A stretch of 57,844 nucleotides of DNA from Companilactobacillus kimchiensis (GCF_001438805.1 NZ_JQCF01000014.1:1-57844), one strand, 5' to 3'. Counted from the stretch's first letter, positions 7,671 to 17,950 are shown. The notes: a model not told the origin generated them from the letters alone. Numbers and translations: made by a program.

Positions 7671-8729
7671 GTGTTAATCACGAAAAAGAATGATATTACT
7701 ATAAAAGAAATCTCAAAATTATCTGGTACATCAAAATCAACGGTATCTCGGGTTTTAAGTGGAACTGGTTATGTCTCAACTGAAAAAAGACAGGCTATAG
7801 AGAAGGTTATTCAAGAAACCAACTATCGCCCTAATATGATTGCGCGTAGTTTACAATCCAAACAAACTAAGACACTAGCTATAATCTTGCCTGATGTTAG
7901 TAACCCTTACTTTATTGGTTTGATTGAAGAAATTGAACGGGTCAGTGAAGGTTATGGATATACGCTGATTCTTATCAATACAATGTCAACTGGGGCTGAT
8001 AAAGTGAAAGCTAGTGATGATCCAGAAATCAAGGCACTTCATACGGTTCAAGAGAAACAAGTCGATGGTGCCATTATTATTGGTGGGGAGATTGATCACG
8101 TTAAAGTGAGTTCACAATATTTAAAGACCCTAAATCAATTAAATAAACATATTCCAATCGTTATTATTGGTCAAAAAATTGCTGATTGCGATGTTATTTT
8201 TGTGCAACGTCATATCAACACGGGAATGCGTTTAATTGTTCAGCATATTCTTTCATTAGGTTATCGAAAGATTGGTTTTTTAGGTGGTAAACCTGGTGTT
8301 CAAGTTACGGAACAACGCTTAGCCGAATTTAAAAGATTGGCTGATATGTACACGAATTACAGCGATAATAATGTTCTTTTAAATGATTATTATTTAAAAG
8401 ATGGCTATCAAGGAATAGAACAGTTATTGGATCAGTCTGATTTGGATGCAGTAGTGGCTATTAATGATCGGGTTGCCCTAGGGGCTATTCGAAGGTTACA
8501 TGAATTGGGGAAAATTGTTCCTAATGATATAGCAATAGGCAGTGCCGATCAATTCCCTGATAGTGATTATTACATTCCAAGTATTACAACAATTGATCAG
8601 CATAATAACTCTCTTGGAAAAATTGCCGTAGAACAATTGATTCGTAGCTTTAATAGTCAGCCACTTTTGACTGTTCAAAGTGATTTACCAGATCTTGTAA
8701 TTCGAGAATCATGTGGTGAGAATAAATAA
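7671..8729 (+). CDS. LacI-family transcriptional regulator
   Basis: About 350 residues: an N-terminal helix-turn-helix (ITIKEISKLSGTSKSTVSRV) with the hinge region NYRPNMIARSL, then a periplasmic-binding-protein-like sugar-sensing domain. It most likely represses the divergent PTS operon, its own gene and the downstream SIS gene through the two operator copies, responding to a sugar phosphate. The start is uncertain. The ribosome-binding site is GAGGTG (7668-7673), and the family N-terminus suggests initiation at the ATC of 7677, which would be a rare AUC start. GTG at 7671 lies inside the site. I annotate 7671 as the first conventional in-frame codon with reasonable context; a GTG at 7632 lies inside the operator. 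Confidence 0.9.
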   Translation: MLITKKNDITIKEISKLSGTSKSTVSRVLSGTGYVSTEKRQAIEKVIQETNYRPNMIARSLQSKQTKTLAIILPDVSNPYFIGLIEEIERVSEGYGYTLILINTMSTGADKVKASDDPEIKALHTVQEKQVDGAIIIGGEIDHVKVSSQYLKTLNQLNKHIPIVIIGQKIADCDVIFVQRHINTGMRLIVQHILSLGYRKIGFLGGKPGVQVTEQRLAEFKRLADMYTNYSDNNVLLNDYYLKDGYQGIEQLLDQSDLDAVVAINDRVALGAIRRLHELGKIVPNDIAIGSADQFPDSDYYIPSITTIDQHNNSLGKIAVEQLIRSFNSQPLLTVQSDLPDLVIRESCGENK

Positions 8730-8782
8730 ATTTAATATCATTTAATTTTATGATTAGCCATTATTTTAAAGGAGCTAATCAA

Positions 8783-9883
8783 ATGAATAATCCAACAATG
8801 CTAACGTATATAAATAAAGAACAAGATGTTTTAACTGATATTTTAGAACAATACCCTCAAAATCTTGATATAGCTCTTAAAGGAATGCCAGTTGATCAAA
8901 GAGAGTGGCTGATTTTGGCAACGGGTTCAAGCATCAATGCTGCTATGAGTGCTAAATATTATGTTCAGAATATTACCGGAATTAAATTAAATATTGAGGA
9001 ACCATATAACTACAGTCATTATGAGCAATTGGCAACAGCGAGTGAATTTGTCATTGGTGTTTCACAAAGTGGTCAAAGTACCTCAACAATTGAGGCGATT
9101 GAGGCTATCGAAAAAATAAAGTCGATTCATAGTATGGCTATTACTAGTATTCCGGGGACGGAAATCACTCAACACTGTGATACAACTTTGGATATTTTGA
9201 CTGGTCGTGAACGTGTTGGTTACGTGTCTTTGGGATTTTCAGCCACAGTTTTGAATTTAATGTTATTAGGCTTGCGTGTTGCCAGAATAATTGGGAAAAT
9301 AACGACCGATAAAGAACAAATTGAATTAAGAGAATTTAAAAAAATTGTCAATCAGATCAATGCCACAATTGCTCAGACGACAGAGTTTGCTGAAGCAAAT
9401 GCGATTGATTTAGGCGCTGCATCACAATTCTCTGGAATTGCCTTTGGACCTATGGTCGGGATCATCAATGAATTAGAAACTAAGTTTACGGAAACGGTCC
9501 GTATCCCGACACATGGTTATGAATTAGAGGCTTATATGCATGGTCCATATTTGGCAGTCAATCCAGAGCACCGAATATTGTTTTTCAAAACCGCAGGAGC
9601 AAGTGATGTTGTAACTAAAATGTCCGAATTGTACAAATATGAACAGAAGTATACTGAACACGTATTTTTGGCTGACTTTACAGGGACAAAAGCTTCCAAT
9701 CAAAATAACCTATCGTTACAAAAAGTAACTGATATTAATAAAACGCCTCTTTTGGGGGCTCCGGTCGTGCAAGTATTGGCATGGTACTTAACTAAGTATC
9801 ACCAAATCGATTTATCACATTTGATTTTTAATGATTTTTCAGAAGCGGTTCATAATAAGACCCAAGTACAAGATTACGTTTAG
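8783..9883 (+). CDS. SIS-domain sugar isomerase/deglycase (AgaS/FrlB/GfrF-like)
   Basis: A 366-residue cytoplasmic protein with two SIS (sugar isomerase) domains (about 43-170 and 210-350). The phosphosugar-binding motif SQSGQST is at 94-100 and GSSINAA near 49. The second domain carries HGYELEAYMHGPYLAV, which supplies acidic and His catalytic candidates in GlmS-isomerase-like enzymes. Homologues deaminate or deglycate phosphorylated amino sugars or fructose-/glucose-lysine. Next to a mannose-class PTS, an Amadori-product or amino-sugar phosphate is the likely substrate (inference). AAAGGAG lies 7 bases before the ATG at 8783. It follows the LacI gene by 53 bases, probably in one transcript. 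Confidence 0.88.
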   Translation: MNNPTMLTYINKEQDVLTDILEQYPQNLDIALKGMPVDQREWLILATGSSINAAMSAKYYVQNITGIKLNIEEPYNYSHYEQLATASEFVIGVSQSGQSTSTIEAIEAIEKIKSIHSMAITSIPGTEITQHCDTTLDILTGRERVGYVSLGFSATVLNLMLLGLRVARIIGKITTDKEQIELREFKKIVNQINATIAQTTEFAEANAIDLGAASQFSGIAFGPMVGIINELETKFTETVRIPTHGYELEAYMHGPYLAVNPEHRILFFKTAGASDVVTKMSELYKYEQKYTEHVFLADFTGTKASNQNNLSLQKVTDINKTPLLGAPVVQVLAWYLTKYHQIDLSHLIFNDFSEAVHNKTQVQDYV

Positions 9884-9984
9884 GATTTTTAATATAAATA
9901 TTTTGATGTGCTGATAGATTGACTAAAAATTAATTCTTTTCAATACTTTTACTGTAACCAAATAAGAAGAAAGTAGGAATTACT

Positions 9985-10539
9985 ATGTCTTCACATCAAG
10001 CGTTATTAATTATTGATTATACAAATGACTTTGTAGCGGATAAGGGTACGTTAACATGTGGTAAAGCAGGTCAGGACTTGGAATCTAGTATCTTTGATCT
10101 GGCAGAGAATATGTATCAAAAAGGCAATCGTGTTTGGTTTCCAACTGATGTTCACAAGCCTAATGATCCTTATCATCCGGAAACAAAGCTCTTCCCTACA
10201 CATAATGTTCGTGGAACTTGGGGACGGGAATTATATGGTGGTTTAAAGGATTGGTATAACGATCATAACGATGGTGAACAAGTGAAACTGTTTGATAAAA
10301 CGCGTTACAGTGCTTTTGCAGGAACAGATTTGGATATCCGTTTAAGAGAAAGAAAAATCGATACATTACACTTAGTTGGTGTCTGTACCGACATCTGCGT
10401 CTTACATACGGCGGTAGATGCTTATAACTTGAATTACAAAATCATTATTCATAAAAGTGGAGTAGCTTCATTTGATCAAGCTGGTCATGAATGGGCATTA
10501 AGGCATTTTAAAAATAGTTTGGGTGCTGAAATAGTTTAA
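9985..10539 (+). CDS. pncA: Nicotinamidase (isochorismatase-family hydrolase)
   Basis: The 184-residue cytoplasmic enzyme hydrolyses nicotinamide to nicotinate and ammonia for NAD salvage. Catalytic residues are visible: Asp11 (LLIIDYTNDF), Lys105 (DKTRYSAF) and Cys138 (VGVCTDICVLHTA), plus metal ligands Asp55 and His57 (PTDVHKPND) with another His near HNVRGTWG. Length is normal. It has its own upstream region of about 100 bases and a strong terminator, so it is monocistronic. No other NAD-salvage gene is adjacent. Confidence 0.92.
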   Translation: MSSHQALLIIDYTNDFVADKGTLTCGKAGQDLESSIFDLAENMYQKGNRVWFPTDVHKPNDPYHPETKLFPTHNVRGTWGRELYGGLKDWYNDHNDGEQVKLFDKTRYSAFAGTDLDIRLRERKIDTLHLVGVCTDICVLHTAVDAYNLNYKIIIHKSGVASFDQAGHEWALRHFKNSLGAEIV

Positions 10540-10548
10540 ATAACAGAC

Positions 10549-10578
10549 AAAAAGCTGAGGATTATTCCTCAGCTTTTT
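10549..10578. terminator. Bidirectional terminator between pncA and kup
   Basis: AAAAAGCTGAGGA/TCCTCAGCTTTTT stem with a TTAT loop serves both convergent genes. Confidence 0.92.
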
Positions 10579-12611
10579 TAATGCTTTTTATTAGGTTCTC
10601 TTGTGTTTTTAACGCTACCTTCAGCTAAATATTGATCAGTGTGGTTACCAAGGAATAAAGGTACTTTTTCTTCAACGACATCACTGAATTCCAAGCCATA
10701 CCAAAGTGCTGGTGGCAAGGTGATATTTTGCAAAAGTAACCGTCCACCAATCAGGAAGCGGTCAAGATTGCCCATATATTCTTGTGCGCCCAAGTCTTGA
10801 AATTGTTGATTTTGAATGACAAATTTGAAAGAACCAACACGACGTTTAGGAACAATCGAATAGGTTGGTGTTTGATCGTCAATGATATTTTGATCCAAAA
10901 GGCTATTAATGATCTGCCGGATATAAATATTAACGTGTTGAGACTTCTTAAAACCAAGGTTTAAGTGGACATTGACGACGTTTCTGGTATTCATCATGTC
11001 GATCGTGTAATTACATTCATAAGGTGCACTAGTTTGATTAACGGTGATGAACCAATAAACCTTAGCTCGTTTAGGATCCTGATCTAAAATCGAGTAAACA
11101 CTAGAACGTTTGATGGAATAGTTTGGCCCCATTTTGATCATATAAACCAGATTGGTAGCGTAAGTTGGAATATTCTCATCAGTACTTAATTTCTCTAATT
11201 GGGGAATGAAGTCTAGCAGAGAAACATTTTCGCTTTCAGCAAGATAAGCATCACGACGCTTGTTTCCAAAGTACCAAATGACCATGATGGCCAAGATAGC
11301 TAGAGTGATTATAACGGTAACATAACCACCATGAATGAATTTGACTAAGCTTGAAAGTAGGAAGAGACTCTCTAGTGCAAAGAAAATTACTAAGAAGATA
11401 TTAGCGACTATCGGATGCTTTTTCATAATTAAGAATTGATGGAGCAAGATGGTCGTCATTAGCATAGTCATCGTGATGGCTAAACCATAAGCGGCTTCCA
11501 TGTGTTCAGAAGTACCAAAGCCCCAGACGATGCTGACCGTTATAGCACATAACATCCAGTTGACTGATTCGATATAAAGCTGGCTTTGAACTTTACCAGG
11601 AAATTTAACCTTTAAACGAGGTAAAATTTTAAGTCCAATTGCTTCCTGAACTAAGGTATAAGATCCAGTTATGAGGGCTTGAGAAGCGATGATAGCAGCC
11701 ATAGTAGCGATAATAATGGCAAAAATTTTGAAATCTCCAGGTAACATTTCATAAAAAGGATTGATCCCAGAAATTTGGTTAAACTGTTTATTTTGATAAT
11801 TAGAAATAACCCAGGAAGCTTGGCCAAAATAATTTAGCATTAACATTGTGTAGACAAAAGGCCAAGTAGCATAAATATTATGTTTACCAACTTGTCCCAT
11901 ATCGGCATAAAGAGCCTCAGCACCAGTTGTTGCTAGAAAGACGCTTCCCAGAATAAAGATACCAACTTTATTATCAGGGCTGAACAAAACTTTGACCGCA
12001 TAGACAGGTGAGAGGGCTTTTAAGACACTTAAATTATTGGTTAGATTGAGAAGTCCAGTTACCCCAATGAAACCGAACCAGACTAACATAATGGGCCCAA
12101 AAGAACGACCAATTTTTTCAGTACCAAATTTTTGAATAATGAAAACTGATAAAAGAATGATGGAAACAATAATTAAAACCACGGACTGTTTATTTGAAAA
12201 GATAATATTTCCAAATTGCTGCCCCTTGATACCTTCAATAGCAGAAGTTACCGTTACAGCTGGGGTTAAGGTTCCATCTGCTAAAAGAGCGGAACCACCA
12301 ATTAGAGCAGGAATAATCAACCATTTTCCTCGGGTGCGAACTAACGCATAAAGGGCAAAGATACCACCTTCACTGTTATTATCGGCCTTCATGGCTATTA
12401 AAACGTATTTGACTGTGGTAATAAGCATTAAGGTCCAAAAAATCAATGAAACACTGCCGAGAATATATTCTGGTTTAGCATCAGCCATCGTTCCGGCATT
12501 ATTGATAATTGAATTCATAACATAGAGAGGTGAAGTTCCGATATCCCCGTAAACAATACCTAGGGTTATCAGCATCCCCAAAGTTGATAATGATGACATT
12601 CTCTTTTCCAT
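10578..12611 (-). CDS. kup: Low-affinity potassium uptake protein Kup
   Basis: A 677-residue potassium/proton symporter of the KUP/HAK family. The N-terminal signature [17 protein letters not shown] is clear, followed by about 12 membrane helices and a soluble C-terminal domain (from about residue 450). The ATG at 12611 is used because AAGGAGG precedes it; the alternative TTG at 12626 begins upstream of that site. It is transcribed alone. KUP proteins of lactic acid bacteria are commonly inhibited by c-di-AMP. No ydaO-type riboswitch is visible in the short upstream region. Confidence 0.95.
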   Translation of the reverse strand: MEKRMSSLSTLGMLITLGIVYGDIGTSPLYVMNSIINNAGTMADAKPEYILGSVSLIFWTLMLITTVKYVLIAMKADNNSEGGIFALYALVRTRGKWLIIPALIGGSALLADGTLTPAVTVTSAIEGIKGQQFGNIIFSNKQSVVLIIVSIILLSVFIIQKFGTEKIGRSFGPIMLVWFGFIGVTGLLNLTNNLSVLKALSPVYAVKVLFSPDNKVGIFILGSVFLATTGAEALYADMGQVGKHNIYATWPFVYTMLMLNYFGQASWVISNYQNKQFNQISGINPFYEMLPGDFKIFAIIIATMAAIIASQALITGSYTLVQEAIGLKILPRLKVKFPGKVQSQLYIESVNWMLCAITVSIVWGFGTSEHMEAAYGLAITMTMLMTTILLHQFLIMKKHPIVANIFLVIFFALESLFLLSSLVKFIHGGYVTVIITLAILAIMVIWYFGNKRRDAYLAESENVSLLDFIPQLEKLSTDENIPTYATNLVYMIKMGPNYSIKRSSVYSILDQDPKRAKVYWFITVNQTSAPYECNYTIDMMNTRNVVNVHLNLGFKKSQHVNIYIRQIINSLLDQNIIDDQTPTYSIVPKRRVGSFKFVIQNQQFQDLGAQEYMGNLDRFLIGGRLLLQNITLPPALWYGLEFSDVVEEKVPLFLGNHTDQYLAEGSVKNTREPNKKH

Positions 12612-12776
12612 GGGAACCTCCTTCAATAAAAAATCTGTTTATACAAAATCTATTATAAGGTTTAACAGGATATTTAAAAATAATTATGATTTTTAAAAGT
12701 TTAATTGGTATACATGAAATAAAAAACGTAATACAATACTGAAAACAACAAGAAAACTTTGAATGAAAAGAATGTG

Positions 12777-13964
12777 ATGACTATGAATATAGTGTTTATG
12801 ATACTTTCGTCAATATTGGTCTGGTTAATGGTTCCAGGAATAGCTGTTTTTTATAGTGGATTCGTCCCACACAAAGACGTAACTAGAATTTTATTTAATA
12901 GTTTTCTTATGTTCGGGTTAGCGGGTTTATTATGGATTGTCATAGGGTTTTCAGTTTCATTTGAAGGTAATACTTTAGGGATCATTGGTGATTTTAAACA
13001 TTTATTTCTGTCCGGGATAGACTTATCGTCTACGTATGGCACAACGGGATTACCAACTTCAGTTTATGCACTCTTTCAGATGATGTTTGCTATTTTGACA
13101 CCGGCACTATTTTTAGGGGCGGTCGCTAGTCGGGTCAGAATCAGGTTTATTATTTTATTTGTGATTTTATGGTCATTGTTTATCTATTATCCTTTGGCTC
13201 ATATCGTCTGGTCTTCAACCGGTTTCTTAGCCAAAATGGGCGTACTTGATTTTGCTGGGGGAACGGTGATCCATATAGATGCTGGTATTACAGCATTGAT
13301 TTTAGCAGTGACTTTGCGAGAACCATATAAATATAATAATGAACAAGTACAAGGAAATCCTTTATGGATCTTGATGGGAACTGTTTTACTTTGGATCGGT
13401 TGGTATGGCTTCAATGCCGGCAGTGCTCTAAGTGTTAGTTCACAGGCAATTAATGCATTTTTTACTACCACGATAGCGGCTTGTTCCTCTTTGATAACTT
13501 GGATCGTATTGGAAGAAATTTTTAAATCAAAAGTTACTTTAAGTGGTATTTGTACCGGAAGTATCTGTGGCTTAGTTGGGATAACTCCGGGAACTGGGTA
13601 TGTAACTATTTGGGGTTCTTTTATTATCGGGATAATATCCGCTTTGGGTAGTTATTATTTTATGAATTATTTGAAATATAAATTGCATTTGAATGATTAT
13701 TTAGATATCTTCGGATGTCATGGTGTCAGTGGGATAATTGGTTCAATTTGTGTTGGATTGTTCGCAACTAAATCCGTCAATAACAATGTTATAACTAATG
13801 GTTTATTTTATGGCGGAGGTTTGAAATTACTAGGCTTACAATTATTTGGTGTGATTTTCACGATAATCTTTGTTTCAATTGTTGGTGTTGTAATTATTAC
13901 TGGCTTAAAGAAACTTTTCAAGAATCAAGTCGGTATCAAACAAGAATCATTAAGTTTGGCCTAA
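12777..13964 (+). CDS. amt: Ammonium transporter (Amt family)
   Basis: A roughly 395-residue membrane protein of about 11 helices. The family-typical first helix (MVPGIAVFYSGFV) is present, as are the twin pore-histidine contexts GGTVIHIDAG and IFGCHGVSG. It conducts ammonium/ammonia into the cell. FYSG replaces the more usual FYGG. No glnK/PII gene is next to it, which is unusual but not unknown. The start is weakly defined: candidates are TTG 12759, GTG 12774, ATG 12777 and ATG 12783; MTMNIVF at 12777 aligns best with family N-termini. It is flanked by a terminator and is monocistronic. Confidence 0.92.
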   Translation: MTMNIVFMILSSILVWLMVPGIAVFYSGFVPHKDVTRILFNSFLMFGLAGLLWIVIGFSVSFEGNTLGIIGDFKHLFLSGIDLSSTYGTTGLPTSVYALFQMMFAILTPALFLGAVASRVRIRFIILFVILWSLFIYYPLAHIVWSSTGFLAKMGVLDFAGGTVIHIDAGITALILAVTLREPYKYNNEQVQGNPLWILMGTVLLWIGWYGFNAGSALSVSSQAINAFFTTTIAACSSLITWIVLEEIFKSKVTLSGICTGSICGLVGITPGTGYVTIWGSFIIGIISALGSYYFMNYLKYKLHLNDYLDIFGCHGVSGIIGSICVGLFATKSVNNNVITNGLFYGGGLKLLGLQLFGVIFTIIFVSIVGVVIITGLKKLFKNQVGIKQESLSLA

Positions 13965-13970
13965 ATAAAA

Positions 13971-14004
13971 AATAAAAGACCCCTTAAGGAGTCTTTTATT
14001 TTTG
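13971..14004. terminator. Bidirectional terminator
   Basis: AAATAAAAGACCCC/GGAGTCTTTTATTT stem with a TTAA loop and one mismatch. It overlaps the 3' end of the convergent DUF1003 gene. Confidence 0.88.
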
Positions 14005-14754
14005 GGGGTGACGCGTATTTCGATCACGTTTAGGTTCATTATTAGTTTTTAACGATTGAATCTCATTTTCGATTTCACTTAAAACTTCAATTTGCATCTT
14101 TTGAATATCGAGAATATGGGGCCATTGGACTTCATTTAACTGGTCGAGTTTTTGATGTAGGATACGAATTTCCATTTCAGATTTCATATTGGTCTTATAA
14201 TCATTTTCAGAGTCAAAACGATCACGTTCAGCGGAACGGTTCTGGCTCATCATGATGATAGGAGCTTGTATGGCGGCCACACAGCTCAAAAATAGATTAA
14301 GTAGTATAAATGGATAGGGATCAAAATTAATGCCAAAGAGGTGCACGATATTGATCGTCATCCAAACAACTAGGATAACGACGAAGGTAATGATGAAGCC
14401 CCAACTACCACCAAATTTGGCCACAGCATCAGCTAATCTTTGACCGGTCGTTCTTTTTCCATAAACTGTATCATTGATATTAGTAATAACATAGGTGTCC
14501 TTTTCAAGTTCTCGTTGGAGTTTAGCACCCATGTCTTGATCGACTTTTAAGTCCTGATCAATAATAGTTTGCATTCGGGCGAGTCGTAATTTTTGCATAT
14601 CTTTTAAGCAAATAAATGATGATTCTTTGGCATAACTATTGGTTTTTAAAACTTGCTCTTTTAACAAGTCACTTAAATCTCGCAGAAATAAACCTTCCAT
14701 TAATGTGAAACGGTTGCCACAAATTGCACAGATCTGATTTTTTTTAATTGCCAT
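13996..14754 (-). CDS. DUF1003 membrane protein
   Basis: A 252-residue protein. The N-terminus holds a zinc-ribbon-like CAICG motif (residues 8-12) and a helical region, the centre two transmembrane helices (about 115-175) with the DUF1003 signature (GSWGFIITFVVILVVWM, then PFILLNLFLSCVAAIQAPIIMMSQNR), and the C-terminus a cytoplasmic coiled coil ending in a basic tail. Members are widespread and uncharacterised; some are suspected metal- or stress-related. It stands alone. Family assignment is firm, function unknown. Confidence 0.85.
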   Translation of the reverse strand: MAIKKNQICAICGNRFTLMEGLFLRDLSDLLKEQVLKTNSYAKESSFICLKDMQKLRLARMQTIIDQDLKVDQDMGAKLQRELEKDTYVITNINDTVYGKRTTGQRLADAVAKFGGSWGFIITFVVILVVWMTINIVHLFGINFDPYPFILLNLFLSCVAAIQAPIIMMSQNRSAERDRFDSENDYKTNMKSEMEIRILHQKLDQLNEVQWPHILDIQKMQIEVLSEIENEIQSLKTNNEPKRDRNTRHPQK

Positions 14755-14872
14755 AGTTTACACCCCTTGTGTTTACAAGGATAAGTATAAGATATGAAAA
14801 AATTTAAATCAAAAGGTTCAATTAATGAAGTGAGAAATAGAACAGATGACCAGACAATTTGTAAAAAAGCAA

Positions 14873-14899
14873 AAAAAAACTCCCTCAGGGAGTTTTTTT
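14873..14899 (-). terminator. Intrinsic terminator of ndh
   Basis: ACTCCC/GGGAGT stem with flanking A- and T-runs and a three-base loop, directly downstream of the ndh stop. Confidence 0.88.
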
Positions 14900-14906
14900 A
14901 GATTAA

Positions 14907-16094
14907 TTAAATAGTTCCTTTTTTAATAGCAGTTTTAATACCAGCAATTTCCATAATTCCACGATCAGCTGATAGATGTTTGAGTAGAGAAGCGATTGGG
15001 CCCTTGAATTTAAGGTTCTTATCGGTAATTTCAGCAATACCATGATTTTGACCTAATGAAGCAACTGTTCCCATTGAGTGGTAAAGGAATGGTTTCAATT
15101 CTTTGCCATTTAATGCGGCAGAGATATTAAAGGCAGCACCAGCACCTTCAGCAGTAGCTAATTGACCTGTTGTTGGATAAGGACGTTCTGCACCCTTAGG
15201 AATAATAGCTGAATCATCACCAACAAAGAAAGCTTCTGGATGTGCTTCAAGATTCAAAAACTCAGTTGTCATAACACGATTTCTACGAGCCTCGATACCT
15301 GAATTATTAATAACGTCACTACCACTGACACCAACAGTCCAAAGAATTGTACTACCAGCAACACTCTTTTCAGTATCGCCATCCATGTAGATAACAGACT
15401 TAGGTTCGATCTTCTTAATCTTAGCTCCAGTTAAAAGTTTGATACCATTCTTGTCGAGATAATCAACGGCATAGCTAGCAAGATTTTCATCAAACATAGG
15501 CAAAATTCTTGTGGCCATTTCTAGACAAGTAACTTTGATTTCAGGTACCTCATATTTGGCTTTGAGAATCTTAACGGTATCAACTAATTCACCAAGAATT
15601 TCAACACCGGTAAAACCAGCACCACAGACAACGATACTTAAGTCGGCAGGGTCTTGTGATTTTTTATAATTAGCAATGTTTTCATTTATCTTTTTATAAA
15701 TATTTTGAGCTGTTTCAAGGTCTTGAAGGATCAAGGCATTCTCACTAGCGCCCTCAAGTCCGAAGTCTTCAGAACGGAAACCTAATGAAACAACGATGTA
15801 GTCATATTGAATATCATCGTGGTCAGAGAATTCAACTGTTTTGTTATCTAAATCGAGTTTAGAAACAGTTGCTTTGATGAAGTTAACATTTGAAGGAAGA
15901 ACTGAACGGACGTCAAAACTTACTGCATCGGCGCGGTTAGTTCCTGCTGCAATAGTGTGTAAAGCTGTTTTTTCAACATGTTTTTCATTTTTATCAATCA
16001 AATCAATTTGTGTTCCGGCTGGGGTGTCTTTAGCTAAATCACGAGCAGCTCTTAAACCACCATAGCCAGCGCCTAGTACTAAAATGTGTGCCAT
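14907..16094 (-). CDS. ndh: Type II NADH dehydrogenase
   Basis: A 395-residue peripheral membrane flavoprotein that oxidises NADH and passes electrons to a quinone without pumping protons. Two dinucleotide-binding folds are visible: GAGYGGLRAA at residues 7-16 (FAD) and VVCGAGFTGVEILGEL near 160 (NADH). FVGDDSAI near 300 is the typical FAD ribityl-binding segment. With MenA, the polyprenyl synthase and CydABDC further along, it completes a minimal aerobic respiratory chain. The gene is monocistronic with a terminator. Confidence 0.92.
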   Translation of the reverse strand: MAHILVLGAGYGGLRAARDLAKDTPAGTQIDLIDKNEKHVEKTALHTIAAGTNRADAVSFDVRSVLPSNVNFIKATVSKLDLDNKTVEFSDHDDIQYDYIVVSLGFRSEDFGLEGASENALILQDLETAQNIYKKINENIANYKKSQDPADLSIVVCGAGFTGVEILGELVDTVKILKAKYEVPEIKVTCLEMATRILPMFDENLASYAVDYLDKNGIKLLTGAKIKKIEPKSVIYMDGDTEKSVAGSTILWTVGVSGSDVINNSGIEARRNRVMTTEFLNLEAHPEAFFVGDDSAIIPKGAERPYPTTGQLATAEGAGAAFNISAALNGKELKPFLYHSMGTVASLGQNHGIAEITDKNLKFKGPIASLLKHLSADRGIMEIAGIKTAIKKGTI

Positions 16095-16176
16095 AATTAA
16101 CCTTCTCCTTCTGTACCTAAATTAGATGTTTACGTTATCATTATATATCGTTCAGCAATTTAGAGGAAACCATATG

Positions 16177-17325
16177 CTACAAAGGATTTTTACTAATTGA
16201 GTGTTTTAGGAAAAATGGTGCAATAATCGTGATTAAAATGATACTAATAATGACTGTAGAATAGTATTCTTCAGATAATAAATGGACGCCATAGCCTACT
16301 TGAGCAACAATTAAGGCCATTTCACCACGTGATATCATACCCGAACCGATCACATAAGAGTCCTTCATATCAAAACCAGAAATTCGAGCTCCGAATCCGG
16401 CGCCTAAGAGTTTTCCGATAATTCCTGTGAGGGTAAAGAGAATTATTAGCCAGAAATTATGAATAAAACTAGTGAATTCTAGATTCAAACCAATACTGAT
16501 AAAGAAAATAGGAATAAAAACAGCGTAACCAATCATTTCGATATTCTGACTGATTTTTTTATTGTAATCGTTCGAGTTGGAAACAGCGATACCGGCAACA
16601 AAGGCTCCTAGAACGGAATCTAACTGGACTTTATCGGCAACATAAGCCATTACAAAACAAATGACCAATGCAAAAATTGTTGGCGCATGAGTAGCCTCGA
16701 CATATTCCGATAGTTTCATTAATTCGGGGATAACCCATTTATGAAGTACAACGACTAAAACAGCGAAGAAAATCCAAAGACCTAATAAAAGTAAAAGTTT
16801 GTTGAGTGAAAAATTACCTGTTAAAGTTCCAGACATCACACTCAAAATTGAAATCGCTAGAATATCATCAGCAACCGCGGCACCTAGAATAACCGTTCCC
16901 GAAGTACTCGATAGGTAATTTAAACTTTTGAGAACTTCTACAGAAATTGAAACGGAGGTAGCAGCAAAAACTACGGACATAAAAATACTTTCTTTTAGAT
17001 TAATTCCGAAAATAAGGGCAGTACCTAATGTTAAAGCAACTGGAAGAATAACCCCACAGATAGCGACATTAATACTTGGTAAAAGATGTTTGCGTAATAA
17101 TTTTAGGTCACTTTCCAAGCCGGCCAAAAACATTAATAGAATAACTCCAATATCGGCAAATAGTTCAACCTCATGAGTTGGTCTAACAATGTTCAAGACA
17201 CCTTTGCCCAAGATAACTCCTAGAATCAATTGACCAACGACTGCAGGGAGATTGAGTTTATTGAAAATGTGGCTGACGATCAGTGTTAAAAAAAGCATTA
17301 ATGCTAAAAGGGTTAAAAATTCCAT
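16177..17325 (-). CDS. Cation/proton antiporter, CPA2 family (NapA-like)
   Basis: A 382-residue protein, the length of enterococcal NapA, with about 12 membrane helices and no C-terminal RCK domain. Helix 1 ILGKGVLNIV and the ion-binding pair Asp153-Asp154 (GAAVADDILAIS) are visible. A DD pair is the form generally associated with electrogenic exchange, whereas GerN-type proteins carry ND. It probably exports sodium (or potassium) for protons. It follows the TetR gene after 9 bases, so the regulator very likely controls it. Confidence 0.88.
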   Translation of the reverse strand: MEFLTLLALMLFLTLIVSHIFNKLNLPAVVGQLILGVILGKGVLNIVRPTHEVELFADIGVILLMFLAGLESDLKLLRKHLLPSINVAICGVILPVALTLGTALIFGINLKESIFMSVVFAATSVSISVEVLKSLNYLSSTSGTVILGAAVADDILAISILSVMSGTLTGNFSLNKLLLLLGLWIFFAVLVVVLHKWVIPELMKLSEYVEATHAPTIFALVICFVMAYVADKVQLDSVLGAFVAGIAVSNSNDYNKKISQNIEMIGYAVFIPIFFISIGLNLEFTSFIHNFWLIILFTLTGIIGKLLGAGFGARISGFDMKDSYVIGSGMISRGEMALIVAQVGYGVHLLSEEYYSTVIISIILITIIAPFFLKHSISKNPL

Positions 17326-17334
17326 GGCAGACTC

Positions 17335-17922
17335 CTAGTTTTTCTTGACGCCATTGATAAAAATATTGATAACCGTTTTGAGATTAGCAATATTGCGCTT
17401 CCTTTTGGCATCGTTATATTCAATGTAAGGGAGTAACATCGTTAAAAAAGTTCCAACTTGTACTGGTATAGCAAGGTCAGAACGCAGTTCGTTTTTATGT
17501 GATTGGAAAATATTAAACAGAATTTTATAATAACCGCCATCCCAGTTTTTACTGAGATTTTTGCGTTCCTCATCCGTGAAAAAGTTCTCGATATCATTTC
17601 TCATAATGAAATAATTGATTCGAAAATTGCCAATCATATATTGTGAGATATACAGCAGCAGTTCCTCAAATGGTAAGTCTTTATGATCATTATAAGCCTC
17701 CAATAAATGGTCACTAAAGCCGCTAACGGCATATTCAATGGACTTAATATAGAGGACTTTTTTATTTTTATAATAGTGATACATATTTGGCTGTGTAATA
17801 TTTAATTCTTGAGCAATTTTTCGAGTTGAGGTGGCCTGATAACCTTGTGAAAGAAACATTTCAGCAGCAACTTTTAAAATTGCATTTTTAGTATTTTCAG
17901 CTTGTTGATCCCGTACATTCAT
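17335..17922 (-). CDS. TetR-family transcriptional regulator
   Basis: 195 residues. The N-terminal TetR helix-turn-helix is clear (TSTRKIAQELNITQPNMYHY, about residues 31-50), followed by an all-helical ligand/dimer domain. It is the first gene of a two-gene operon with the cation/proton antiporter, so autoregulation with control of cation export is the simplest reading. A candidate operator (17951-17973) lies just upstream of its start. The ligand is unknown. Confidence 0.9.
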   Translation of the reverse strand: MNVRDQQAENTKNAILKVAAEMFLSQGYQATSTRKIAQELNITQPNMYHYYKNKKVLYIKSIEYAVSGFSDHLLEAYNDHKDLPFEELLLYISQYMIGNFRINYFIMRNDIENFFTDEERKNLSKNWDGGYYKILFNIFQSHKNELRSDLAIPVQVGTFLTMLLPYIEYNDAKRKRNIANLKTVINIFINGVKKN

Positions 17923-17950
17923 ATTTTTAACCCATCCCTTGGTCTATTCG

